From contig NC_065542.1 of assembly GCF_932294415.1 (NCBI RefSeq), positions 55,796,406 through 55,860,405 on the forward strand: a DNA stretch of 64,000 nucleotides, in the 5' to 3' direction. The position numbers and the translations under genes were made by a program. Positions within the stretch are counted from its first letter, which is position 1, and every line of letters starts with the position of its first letter. This document shows, piece after piece, positions 1-12,605 of the stretch. The notes beneath the pieces are model-generated. The model had not been told where the DNA came from. It made no database searches and was given only the letters and a program-made list of their open reading frames with translations. The stretch is from Quercus robur. Taxonomy: Eukaryota > Streptophyta > Magnoliopsida > Fagales > Fagaceae.

Positions 1-3000
1 GTATGGTCCTCGGACCCAAGCCTCTGGGGAAACCAACTACTTAAAAAGACAATACAAGTTTTGGACAGAACCAAGGCCTTGTATGGTCCTCGGACCCAAG
101 CCTCTGGGGAAACCAACTACTTACAAAGACAATACAAGTTTTGGACAGAACCAAGGCCTTGTATGGTCCTCGGACCCAAGCCTCTGGGGACACCAACTAC
201 TTAAAAAGACAATACAAGTTTTGGACAGAACCAAGGCCTTGTATGGTCCTCGGACCCAAGCCTCTGGGGAAACCAACTACTTACAAAGACAATACAAGTT
301 TTGGGCAGAACCAAGGCCTTGTATGGTCCTCGGACCCAAGCCTCAGGGGAAACCAACTACTTACAAAGACAATACAAGTTTTGGACAGAACCAAGGCCTT
401 CTATGGTCCTCGGACCCAAGCCTCTGGGGAAAGCAACTACTTAAAAAGACAATACAAGTTTTGGACAGAACCAAGGCCTTCTATGGTCCTCGGACCCAAG
501 CCTCTGGGGAAACCAACTACTTAAAAAGACAATACAAGTTTTGGACAGAACCAAGGCCCTGTATGGTCATCGGACCCAAGCCTCTGGGGAAACCAACTAC
601 TTGCAAAGACAATACAAGTTTTGGACAGAACCAAGGCCTTGTATGGTCCTCGGACCCAAGCCTCTGGGGAAACCAACTACTTAAAAAGACAATACAAGTT
701 TTGGACAGAACCAAGGCCTTGTATGGTCCTCGGACCCAAGCCTCTGGGGAAACCGCCTACTTAAAAAGACAATACAAGTTTTGGACAGAACCAAGGCCTT
801 GTAGGGTCCTCGGACCCAAGCCTCTGGGGAAACCAACTACTTACAAAGACAATACAAGTTTTGGACAGAACCAAGGCCTTGTATGGTCCTCGGACCCAAG
901 CCTCTGGGGAAACCAACTACTTAAAAAGACAATACAAGTTTTGGACAGAACCAAGGCCTTGTATGGTCCTCGGACCCAAGCCTCTGGGGAAACCAACTAC
1001 TTACACAGACAATACAAGTTTTGGACAGAACCAAGGCCTTCTATGGTCCTCGGACCCAAGCCTCTGGGGAAACCAACTACTTACAAAGACAATACAAGTT
1101 TTGGATAGAACCAAGGCCTTGTATGGTCCTCGGACCCAAGCCTCTGGGGAAACCAACTACTTAAAAAGGCAATACAAGTTTTGGACAGAACCAAGGCCTT
1201 GTATGGTCCTCGGACCCAAGCCTCTGGGGAAACCAACTACTTAAAAAGACAATACAAGTTTTGGAAAGAACCAAGGCCTTGTATGGTCCTCGGACCCAAG
1301 CCTCTGGGGAAACCAACTACTTACAAAGACAATACAAGTTTTGGACAGAACCAAGGCCTTGTATGGTCCTCGGACCCAAGCCTCTGGGGAAACCAACTAC
1401 TTAAAAAGCCAATACAAGTTTCGGACAGAACCAAGGCCTTGTATGATCCTCGGACCCAAGCCTCTGGGGAAACCAACTACTTACAAAGACAATACAAGTT
1501 TTGGACAGAACCAAGGCCTTCTATGGTTCTCGGACCCAAGCCTCTGGGGAAACCAACTACTTAAAAAGACAATACAAGTTTTGGACAGAACCAAGGCCTT
1601 GTATGGTCCTCGGACCCAAGCCTCTGGGGAAACCAACTACTTAAAAAGACAATACATGTTTTGGACAGAACCAAGGCCTTGTATGGTCCTCGGACCCAAG
1701 CCTCTGGGGAAACCAACTACTTACAAAGACAATACAAGTTTTGGACAGAACCAAGGCCTTGTATTTTCCTCGGACCCAAGCCTCTGGGGAAACCAACTAC
1801 TTAAAAAGACAATACAAGTTTTGGACAGAACCAAGGCCTTGTATGGTCCTCGGACCCAAGCCTCTGGGGAAACCAACTACTTACAAAGACAATACAAGTT
1901 TTGGACAGAACCAAGGCCTTCTATGGTCCTCGGACCCAAGCCTCTGGGGAAACCAACTACTTACAAAGACAATACAAGTTTTGGACAGAACCAAGGCCTT
2001 GTATGGTCCTCGGACCCAAGCCTCTGGGGAAACCAACTACTTAAAAAGACAATACAAGTTTTGGACAGAACCAAGGCCTTTTATGGTCCTCGGACCCAAG
2101 CCTCTGGGGAAACCAACTACTTACAAAGACAATACAAGTTTTGGACAAAACCAAGGCCTTGTATGGTCCTCGGACCCAAGCCTCTGGGGAAACCAACTAC
2201 TTAAAAAGACAATACAAGTTTTGGACAGAACCAAGGCCTTGTATGGTCCTCGGACCCAAGCCTCTGGGGAAACCAACTACTTACAAAGACAATACAAGTT
2301 TTGGACAGAATCAAGGCCTTCTATGGTTCTCGGACCCAAGCCTCTGGGGAAACCAACTACTTAAAAAGACAATACAAGTTTTGGACAGAACCAAGGCCTT
2401 GTATGGTCCTCGGACCCAAGCCTCTGGGGAAACCAACTACTTAAAAAGACAATACCAGTTTTGGACAGAACCAAGGCCTTGTATGGTCCTCGGACCCAAG
2501 CCTCTGGGGAAACCAACTACTTACAAAGACAATACAAGTTTTGGACAGAACCAAGGCCTTGTATGGTCCTCGGACCCAAGCCTCTGGGATAACCAACTAC
2601 TTACAAAGACAATACAAGTTTTGGACAGAACCAAGGCCTTGTATGGTCCTCGGACCCAAGCCTCTGGGGAAACCAACTACTTAAAAAGACAATACAAGTT
2701 TTGGACAGAACCAAGGCCTTGTATGGTCCTCGGACCCAAGCCTCTGGGGAAACCAACTACTTAAAAAGACAATACAAGTTTTGGACAGAACCACGCCTTG
2801 TATGGTCCTCGGACCCAAGCCTCTGGGGAAACCAACTACTTACAAAGACAATACAAGTTTTGGACAGAACCAAGGCCTTGTATGGTCCTCGGACCCAAGC
2901 CTCTGGGGAAACCAACTACTTAAAAAGACAATACAAGTTTTGGACAGAACCAAGGCCTTGTATGGTCCTCGGACCCAAGCCTCTGCGGAAACCAACTACT

Positions 3001-3740
3001 TAAAAAGACAATACAAGTTTTGGACAGAACCAAGGCCTTGTATGGTCCTCGGACCCAAGCCTCTGGGGAAACCAACTACTTACAAAGACAATACAAGTTT
3101 TGGACAGAACCAAGGCCTTGTATGGTCCTCGGACCCAAGCCTCTAGGGAAACCAACTACTTAAAAAGACTATACAAGTTTTGGACAGAACCAAGGCCTTG
3201 TATGGTCCTCGGACCCAAGCCTCTGGGGAAACCAATTACTTACAAAGACAATACAAGTTTTGGACAGAACCAAGGCCTTCTATGGTCCTCGGACCCAAGC
3301 CTCTGGGGAAACCAACTACTTACACAGACAATACAAGTTTTGGACAGAACCAAGGCCTTGTATGGTCCTCGGACCCAAGCCTCTGGGGAAACCAACCACT
3401 TAAAAAGACAATACAAGTTTTGGACAGAACCAAGGCCTTGTATGGTCCTCGGACCCAAGCCTCTGGGGAAACCAACTACTTAAAAAGACAATACAAGTTT
3501 TGGACAGAACCAAGGCCTTGTATAGTCCTCGGACCCAAGCCTCTGGGGAAACCAACTATTTACAAAGACAATACAAGTTTTGGACAGAACCAAGGCCTTG
3601 TATGGTCCTCGGACCCAAGCCTCTGGGGAAACCAACTACTTAAAAAGACAATACAAGTTTTGGACAGAACCAAGGCCTTGTATGGTCCTCGGACCCAAGC
3701 CTCTGGGGAAACCAACTACTTACAAAGACAATACAAGTTT

Positions 3741-6700
3741 TGGACAGAACCAAGGGCTTCTATGGTCCTCGGACCCAAGCCTCTGGGGAAACCAACTACT
3801 TACAAAGACAATACAAGTTTTAGACAGAACCAAGGCCTTGTATGGTCATCGGACCCAAGCCTCTGGGGAAACCAACTACTTGCAAAGACAATACAAGTTT
3901 TGGACAGAACCAAGGCCTTGTATGGTCCTCGGACCCAAGCCTCTGGGGAAACCAACTACTTAAAAAGACAATACAAGTTTTGGACAGAACCAAGGCCTTG
4001 TATGGTCCTCGGACCCAAGCCTCTGGAGAAACCAACTACTTACAAAGACAATACAAGTTTTGGACAGAACCAAGGCCTTGTATGGTCCTCGGACCCAAGC
4101 CTCTGGGGAAACCAACTACTTAAAAAGACAATACAAGTTTTGGACAGAACCAAGGCCTTGTATGGTCCTCGGACCCAAGCCTCTGGGGAAACCAACTACT
4201 TACAAAGACAATACAAGTTTTGGACAGAACCAAGGCCTTCTATGGTCCTCGGACCCAAGCCTCTGGGGAAACCAACTACTTACAAAGACAATACAAGTTT
4301 TGGACAGAACCAAGGCCTTCTATGGTCCTCGGACCCAAGCCTCTGGGGAAACCAACTACTTAAAAAGACAATACAAGTTTTGGACAGAACCAAGGCCTTC
4401 TATGGTCCTCGGACCCAAGCCTCTGGGGAAACCAACTACTTAAAAAGACAATACAAGTTTTGGACAGAACCAAGGCCTTGTATGGTCATCGGACCCAAGC
4501 CTCTGGGGAAACCAACTACTTGCAAAGACAATACAAGTTTTGGACAGAACCAAGGCCTTGTATGGTCCTCGGACCCAAGCCTCTGGGGAAACCAACTACT
4601 TAAAAAGACAATACAAGTTTTGGACAGAACCAAGGCCTTGTATGGTTTTCGGACCCAAGCCTCTGGGGAAACCAACTACTTACAAAGACAATACAAGTTT
4701 TGGACAGAACCAAGGCCTTCTATGGTCCTCGGACCCAAGCCTCTGGGGAAACCAACTACTTACAAAGACAATACAAGTTTTGGACAGAACCAAGGCCTTC
4801 TATGGTCCTCGGACCCAAGCCTCTGGGGAAAGCAACTACTTAAAAAGACAATACAAGTTTTGGACAGAACCAAGGCCTTCTATGGTCCTCGGACCCAAGC
4901 CTCTGGGGAAACCAACTACTTAAAAAGACAATACAAGTTTTGGACAGAACCAAGGCCCTGTATGGTCATCGGACCCAAGCCTCTGGGGAAACCAACTACT
5001 TGCAAAGACAATACAAGTTTTGGACAGAACCAAGGCCTTGTATGGTCCTCGGACCCAAGCCTCTGGGGAAACCAACTACTTAAAAAGACAATACAAGTTT
5101 TGGACAGAACCAAGGCCTTGTATGGTCCTCGGACCCAAGCCTCTGGGGAAACCGCCTACTTAAAAAGACAATACAAGTTTTGGACAGAACCAAGGCCTTG
5201 TAGGGTCCTCGGACCCAAGCCTCTGGGGAAACCAACTACTTACAAAGACAATACAAGTTTTGGACAGAACCAAGGCCTTGTATGGTCCTCGGACCCAAGC
5301 CTCTGGGGAAACCAACTACTTAAAAAGACAATACAAGTTTTGGACAGAACCAAGGCCTTGTATGGTCCTCGGACCCAAGCCTCTGGGGAAACCAACTACT
5401 TACACAGACAATACAAGTTTTGGACAGAACCAAGGCCTTCTATGGTCCTCGGACCCAAGCCTCTGGGGAAACCAACTACTTACAAAGACAATACAAGTTT
5501 TGGATAGAACCAAGGCCTTGTATGGTCCTCGGACCCAAGCCTCTGGGGAAACCAACTACTTAAAAAGGCAATACAAGTTTTGGACAGAACCAAGGCCTTG
5601 TATGGTCCTCGGACCCAAGCCTCTGGGGAAACCAACTACTTAAAAAGGCAATACAAGTTTTGGACAGAACCAAGGCCTTGTATGGTCCTCGGACCCAAGC
5701 CTCTGGGGAAACCAACTACTTAAAAAGACAATACAAGTTTTGGACAGAACCAAGGCCTTTTATGGTCCTCGGACCCAAGCCTCTGGGGAAACCAACTACT
5801 TAAAAAGACAATACAAGTTTTGGACAGAACCAAGGCCTTGTATGGTCCTCGGACCCAAGCCTCTGGGGAAACCAACTACTTAAAAAGACAATACAAGTTT
5901 TGGACAGAACCAAGGGCTTCTATGGTCCTCGGACCCAAGCCTCTGGGGAAACCAACTACTTACAAAGACAATACAAGTTTTAGACAGAACCAAGGCCTTG
6001 TATGGTCATCGGACCCAAGCCTCTGGGGAAACCAACTACTTGCAAAGACAATACAAGTTTTGGACAGAACCAAGGCCTTGTATGGTCCTCGGACCCAAGC
6101 CTCTGGGGAAACCAACTACTTAAAAAGACAATACAAGTTTTGGACAGAACCAAGGCCTTGTATGGTCCTCGGACCCAAGCCTCTGGAGAAACCAACTACT
6201 TACAAAGACAATACAAGTTTTGGACAGAACCAAGGCCTTGTATGGTCCTCGGACCCAAGCCTCTGGGGAAACCAACTACTTAAAAAGACAATACAAGTTT
6301 TGGACAGAACCAAGGCCTTGTATGGTCCTCGGACCCAAGCCTCTGGGGAAACCAACTACTTACAAAGACAATACAAGTTTTGGACAGAACCAAGGCCTTC
6401 TATGGTCCTCGGACCCAAGCCTCTGGGGAAACCAACTACTTACAAAGACAATACAAGTTTTGGACAGAACCAAGGCCTTCTATGGTCCTCGGACCCAAGC
6501 CTCTGGGGAAACCAACTACTTAAAAAGACAATACAAGTTTTGGACAGAACCAAGGCCTTCTATGGTCCTCGGACCCAAGCCTCTGGGGAAACCAACTACT
6601 TAAAAAGACAATACAAGTTTTGGACAGAACCAAGGCCTTGTATGGTCATCGGACCCAAGCCTCTGGGGAAACCAACTACTTGCAAAGACAATACAAGTTT

Positions 6701-7850
6701 TGGACAGAACCAAGGCCTTGTATGGTCCTCGGACCCAAGCCTCTGGGGAAACCAACTACTTAAAAAGACAATACAAGTTTTGGACAGAACCAAGGCCTTG
6801 TATGGTTTTCGGACCCAAGCCTCTGGGGAAACCAACTACTTACAAAGACAATACAAGTTTTGGACAGAACCAAGGCCTTCTATGGTCCTCGGACCCAAGC
6901 CTCTGGGGAAACCAACTACTTACAAAGACAATACAAGTTTTGGACAGAACCAAGGCCTTCTATGGTCCTCGTACCCAAGCCTCTGGGGAAAGCAACTACT
7001 TAAAAAGACAATACAAGTTTTGGACAGAACCAAGGCCTTCTATGGTCCTCGGACCCAAGCCTCTGGGGAAACCAACTACTTAAAAAGACAATACAAGTTT
7101 TGGACAGAACCAAGGCCCTGTATGGTCATCGGACCCAAGCCTCTGGGGAAACCAACTACTTGCAAAGACAATACAAGTTTTGGACAGAACCAAGGCCTTG
7201 TATGGTCCTCGGACCCAAGCCTCTGGGGAAACCAACTACTTAAAAAGACAATACAAGTTTTGGACAGAACCAAGGCCTTGTATGGTCCTCGGACCCAAGC
7301 CTCTGGGGAAACCGCCTACTTAAAAAGACAATACAAGTTTTGGACAGAACCAAGGCCTTGTAGGGTCCTCGGACCCAAGCCTCTGGGGAAACCAACTACT
7401 TAAAAAGACAATACAAGTTTTGGACAGAACCAAGGCCTTGTATGGTCCTCGGACCCAAGCCTCTGGGGAAACCAACTACTTAAAAAGACAATACAAGTTT
7501 TGGACAGAACCAAGGCCTTGTATGGTCCTCGGACCCAAGCCTCTGGGGAAACCAACTACTTACACAGACAATACAAGTTTTGGACAGAACCAAGGCCTTC
7601 TATGGTCCTCGGACCCAAGCCTCTGGGGAAACCAACTACTTACAAAGACAATACAAGTTTTGGATAGAACCAAGGCCTTGTATGGTCCTCGGACCCAAGC
7701 CTCTGGGGAAACCAACTACTTAAAAAGGCAATACAAGTTTTGGACAGAACCAAGGCCTTGTATGGTCCTCGGACCCAAGCCTCTGGGGAAACCAACTACT
7801 TAAAAAGGCAATACAAGTTTTGGACAGAACCAAGGCCTTGTATGGTCCTC
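3741..7850. repeat. 27-unit (2160-bp) block duplication inside the satellite
   Basis: The stretch from about 3741 to 5690 recurs at about 5901 to 7850 with a constant offset of 2160 bp, which is 27 units. Private variants recur in the same order in both copies: CAAGGGCTTC (3752, 5912), a TTAGACAG unit (3820, 5980), TCTGGAGAAA (4022, 6182), GGTTTTCGG (4644, 6804), GAAAGCAAC (4828, 6988), ACCGCCTAC (5150, 7310) and GTAGGG (5200, 7360). Single differences such as CTCGTACCC at 6970 show that the copies are recent but not identical. Part of the same block is also seen near 401-1260, at an offset of about 4399. Confidence 0.9.
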
Positions 7851-8379
7851 GGACCCAAGCCTCTGGGGAAACCAACTACTTAAAAAGACAATACAAGTTT
7901 TGGACAGAACCAAGGCCTTGTATGGTCCTCGGACCCAAGCCTCTGGGGAAACCAACTACTTAAAAAGCCAATACAAGTTTCGGACAGAACCAAGGCCTTG
8001 TATGATCCTCGGACCCAAGCCTCTGGGGAAACCAACTACTTACAAAGACAATACAAGTTTTGGACAGAACCAAGGCCTTCTATGGTTCTCGGACCCAAGC
8101 CTCTGGGGAAACCAACTACTTAAAAAGACAATACAAGTTTTGGACAGAACCAAGGCCTTGTATGGTCCTCGGACCCAAGCCTCTGGGGAAACCAACTACT
8201 TAAAAAGACAATACATGTTTTGGACAGAACCAAGGCCTTGTATGGTCCTCGGACCCAAGCCTCTGGGGAAACCAACTACTTACAAAGACAATACAAGTTT
8301 TGGACAGAACCAAGGCCTTGTATTTTCCTCGGACCCAAGCCTCTGGGGAAACCAACTACTTAAAAAGACAATACAAGTT

Positions 8380-10937
8380 TTGGACAGAACCAAGGCCTTG
8401 TATGGTCCTCGGACCCAAGCCTCTGGGGAAACCAACTACTTACAAAGACAATACAAGTTTTGGACAGAACCAAGGCCTTCTATGGTCCTCGGACCCAAGC
8501 CTCTGGGGAAACCAACTACTTACAAAGACAATACAAGTTTTGGACAGAACCAAGGCCTTGTATGGTCCTCGGACCCAAGCCTCTGGGGAAACCAACTACT
8601 TAAAAAGACAATACAAGTTTTGGACAGAACCAAGGCCTTGTATGGTCCTCGGACCCAAGCCTCTGGGGAAACCAACTACTTAAAAAGACAATACAAGTTT
8701 TGGACAGAACCAAGGCCTTTTATGGTCCTCGGACCCAAGCCTCTGGGGAAACCAACTACTTACAAAGACAATACAAGTTTTGGACAAAACCAAGGCCTTG
8801 TATGGTCCTCGGACCCAAGCCTCTGGGGAAACCAACTACTTAAAAAGACAATACAAGTTTTGGACAGAACCAAGGCCTTGTATGGTCCTCGGACCCAAGC
8901 CTCTGGGGAAACCAACTACTTACAAAGACAATACAAGTTTTGGACAGAATCAAGGCCTTCTATGGTTCTCGGACCCAAGCCTCTGGGGAAACCAACTACT
9001 TAAAAAGACAATACAAGTTTTGGACAGAACCAAGGCCTTGTATGGTCCTCGGACCCAAGCCTCTGGGGAAACCAACTACTTAAAAAGACAATACAAGTTT
9101 TGGACAGAACCAAGGCCTTGTATGGTCCTCGGACCCAAGCCTCTGGGGAAACCAACTACTTACAAAGACAATACAAGTTTTGGACAGAACCAAGGCCTTG
9201 TATGGTCCTCGGACCCAAGCCTCTGGGATAACCAACTACTTACAAAGACAATACAAGTTTTGGACAGAACCAAGGCCTTGTATGGTCCTCGGACCCAAGC
9301 CTCTGGGGAAACCAACTACTTAAAAAGACAATACAAGTTTTGGACAGAACCAAGGCCTTGTATGGTCCTCGGACCCAAGCCTCTGGGGAAACCAACTACT
9401 TAAAAAGACAATACAAGTTTTGGACAGAACCACGCCTTGTATGGTCCTCGGACCCAAGCCTCTGGGGAAACCAACTACTTACAAAGACAATACAAGTTTT
9501 GGACAGAACCAAGGCCTTGTATGGTCCTCGGACCCAAGCCTCTGGGGAAACCAACTACTTAAAAAGACAATACAAGTTTTGGACAGAACCAAGGCCTTGT
9601 ATGGTCCTCGGACCCAAGCCTCTGCGGAAACCAACTACTTAAAAAGACAATACAAGTTTTGGACAGAACCAAGGCCTTGTATGGTCCTCGGACCCAAGCC
9701 TCTGGGGAAACCAACTACTTACAAAGACAATACAAGTTTTGGACAGAACCAAGGCCTTCTATGGTCCTCGGACCCAAGCCTCTGGGGAAACCAACTACTT
9801 ACAAAGACAATACAAGTTTTGGACAGAACCAAGGCCTTGTATGGTCCTCGGACCCAAGCCTCTGGGGAAACCAACTACTTAAAAAGACAATACAAGTTTT
9901 GGACAGAACCAAGGCCTTGTATGGTCCTCGGACCCAAGCCTCTGGGGAAACCAACTACTTAAAAAGACAATACAAGTTTTGGACAGAACCAAGGCCTTTT
10001 ATGGTCCTCGGACCCAAGCCTCTGGGGAAACCAACTACTTACAAAGACAATACAAGTTTTGGACAAAACCAAGGCCTTGTATGGTCCTCGGACCCAAGCC
10101 TCTGGGGAAACCAACTACTTAAAAAGACAATACAAGTTTTGGACAGAACCAAGGCCTTGTATGGTCCTCGGACCCAAGCCTCTGGGGAAACCAACTACTT
10201 ACAAAGACAATACAAGTTTTGGACAGAATCAAGGCCTTCTATGGTTCTCGGACCCAAGCCTCTGGGGAAACCAACTACTTAAAAAGACAATACAAGTTTT
10301 GGACAGAACCAAGGCCTTGTATGGTCCTCGGACCCAAGCCTCTGGGGAAACCAACTACTTAAAAAGACAATACAAGTTTTGGACAGAACCAAGGCCTTGT
10401 ATGGTCCTCGGACCCAAGCCTCTGGGGAAACCAACTACTTACAAAGACAATACAAGTTTTGGACAGAACCAAGGCCTTGTATGGTCCTCGGACCCAAGCC
10501 TCTGGGATAACCAACTACTTACAAAGACAATACAAGTTTTGGACAGAACCAAGGCCTTGTATGGTCCTCGGACCCAAGCCTCTGGGGAAACCAACTACTT
10601 AAAAAGACAATACAAGTTTTGGACAGAACCAAGGCCTTGTATGGTCCTCGGACCCAAGCCTCTGGGGAAACCAACTACTTAAAAAGACAATACAAGTTTT
10701 GGACAGAACCACGCCTTGTATGGTCCTCGGACCCAAGCCTCTGGGGAAACCAACTACTTACAAAGACAATACAAGTTTTGGACAGAACCAAGGCCTTGTA
10801 TGGTCCTCGGACCCAAGCCTCTGGGGAAACCAACTACTTAAAAAGACAATACAAGTTTTGGACAGAACCAAGGCCTTGTATGGTCCTCGGACCCAAGCCT
10901 CTGCGGAAACCAACTACTTAAAAAGACAATACAAGTT
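8380..10937. repeat. 16-unit (1279-bp) block duplication inside the satellite
   Basis: About 8380-9658 and 9659-10937 are adjacent direct copies. The offset is 1279 bp, 16 units minus the single base lost in the deletion-bearing unit that both copies carry. Shared markers in order are the TTGGACAAAA unit, the GAATCAAGG unit with GGTTCTCGG, TGGGATAAC, the 1-bp deletion unit and CTGCGGAAA. The same markers also occur once at about 2140-3000, so this part of the array is present three times. From about 10940 to 12520 the array copies about 3020-4600 at an offset of 7918 bp. Confidence 0.88.
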
Positions 10938-12605
10938 TTGGACAGAACCAAGGCCTTGTATGGTCCTCGGACCCAAGCCTCTGGGGAAACCAACTACTTA
11001 CAAAGACAATACAAGTTTTGGACAGAACCAAGGCCTTGTATGGTCCTCGGACCCAAGCCTCTAGGGAAACCAACTACTTAAAAAGACTATACAAGTTTTG
11101 GACAGAACCAAGGCCTTGTATGGTCCTCGGACCCAAGCCTCTGGGGAAACCAATTACTTACAAAGACAATACAAGTTTTGGACAGAACCAAGGCCTTCTA
11201 TGGTCCTCGGACCCAAGCCTCTGGGGAAACCAACTACTTACACAGACAATACAAGTTTTGGACAGAACCAAGGCCTTGTATGGTCCTCGGACCCAAGCCT
11301 CTGGGGAAACCAACCACTTAAAAAGACAATACAAGTTTTGGACAGAACCAAGGCCTTGTATGGTCCTCGGACCCAAGCCTCTGGGGAAACCAACTACTTA
11401 AAAAGACAATACAAGTTTTGGACAGAACCAAGGCCTTGTATAGTCCTCGGACCCAAGCCTCTGGGGAAACCAACTATTTACAAAGACAATACAAGTTTTG
11501 GACAGAACCAAGGCCTTGTATGGTCCTCGGACCCAAGCCTCTGGGGAAACCAACTACTTAAAAAGACAATACAAGTTTTGGACAGAACCAAGGCCTTGTA
11601 TGGTCCTCGGACCCAAGCCTCTGGGGAAACCAACTACTTACAAAGACAATACAAGTTTTGGACAGAACCGAGGGCTTCTATGGTCCTCGGACCCAAGCCT
11701 CTGGGGAAACCAACTACTTACAAAGACAATACAAGTTTTGGACAGAACCAAGGCCTTGTATGGTCATCGGACCCAAGCCTCTGGGGAAACCAACTACTTG
11801 CAAAGACAATACAAGTTTTGGACAGAACCAAGGCCTTGTATGGTCCTCGGACCCAAGCCTCTGGGGAAACCAACTACTTAAAAAGACAATACAAGTTTTG
11901 GACAGAACCAAGGCCTTGTATGGTCCTCGGACCCAAGCCTCTGGAGAAACCAACTACTTACAAAGACAATACAAGTTTTGGACAGAACCAAGGCCTTGTA
12001 TGGTCCTCGGACCCAAGCCTCTGGGGAAACCAACTACTTAAAAAGACAATACAAGTTTTGGACAGAACCAAGGCCTTGTATGGTCCTCGGACCCAAGCCT
12101 CTGGGGAAACCAACTACTTACAAAGACAATACAAGTTTTGGACAGAACCAAGGCCTTCTATGGTCCTCGGACCCAAGCCTCTGGGGAAACCAACTACTTA
12201 CAAAGACAATACAAGTTTTGGACAGAACCAAGGCCTTCTATGGTCCTCGGACCCAAGCCTCTGGGGAAACCAACTACTTAAAAAGACAATACAAGTTTTG
12301 GACAGAACCAAGGCCTTCTATGGTCCTCGGACCCAAGCCTCTGGGGAAACCAACTACTTAAAAAGACAATACAAGTTTTGGACAGAACCAAGGCCTTGTA
12401 TGGTCATCGGACCCAAGCCTCTGGGGAAACCAACTACTTGCAAAGACAATACAAGTTTTGGACAGAACCAAGGCCTTGTATGGTCCTCGGACCCAAGCCT
12501 CTGGGGAAACCAACTACTTAAAAAGACAATACATGTTTTGGACATAACCAAGGCCTTGTATGGTCCTCGGACCCAAGCCTCTGGGGAAACCAACTACTTA
12601 AAAGG

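Larger units (their letters stand above)
1..12605. repeat. 80-bp satellite array, about 157 tandem units
   Basis: The array is head-to-tail from the first base of the window, so its left end lies outside. The unit is exactly 80 bp; one landmark is the core GGTCCTCGGACCCAAGCCTC and another is TTTTGGACAGAACCAAGG. Units differ by a few substitutions, most often TTAAAAAGAC versus TTACAAAGAC. Three units carry a 1-bp deletion (ACCACGCC instead of ACCAAGGCC) near 2793, 9432 and 10711. The last units (12481-12605) carry extra substitutions and the array stops after CTTAAAAGG. Because 80 is not a multiple of 3, three units make a 240-bp reading period, and long stop-free frames up to 775 codons run through it; these are a by-product of the repeat and not genes. 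The unit resembles the 80-bp repeat at 52296-52697, next to a gypsy element. Whether it forms part of a centromeric or subtelomeric block cannot be told. Confidence 0.98.

Noticed and set aside
1..12605. Regular repeats suggesting a CRISPR array.
   Set aside because: The whole 80-bp period is conserved, with no unique spacers, and the context is plant nuclear DNA.
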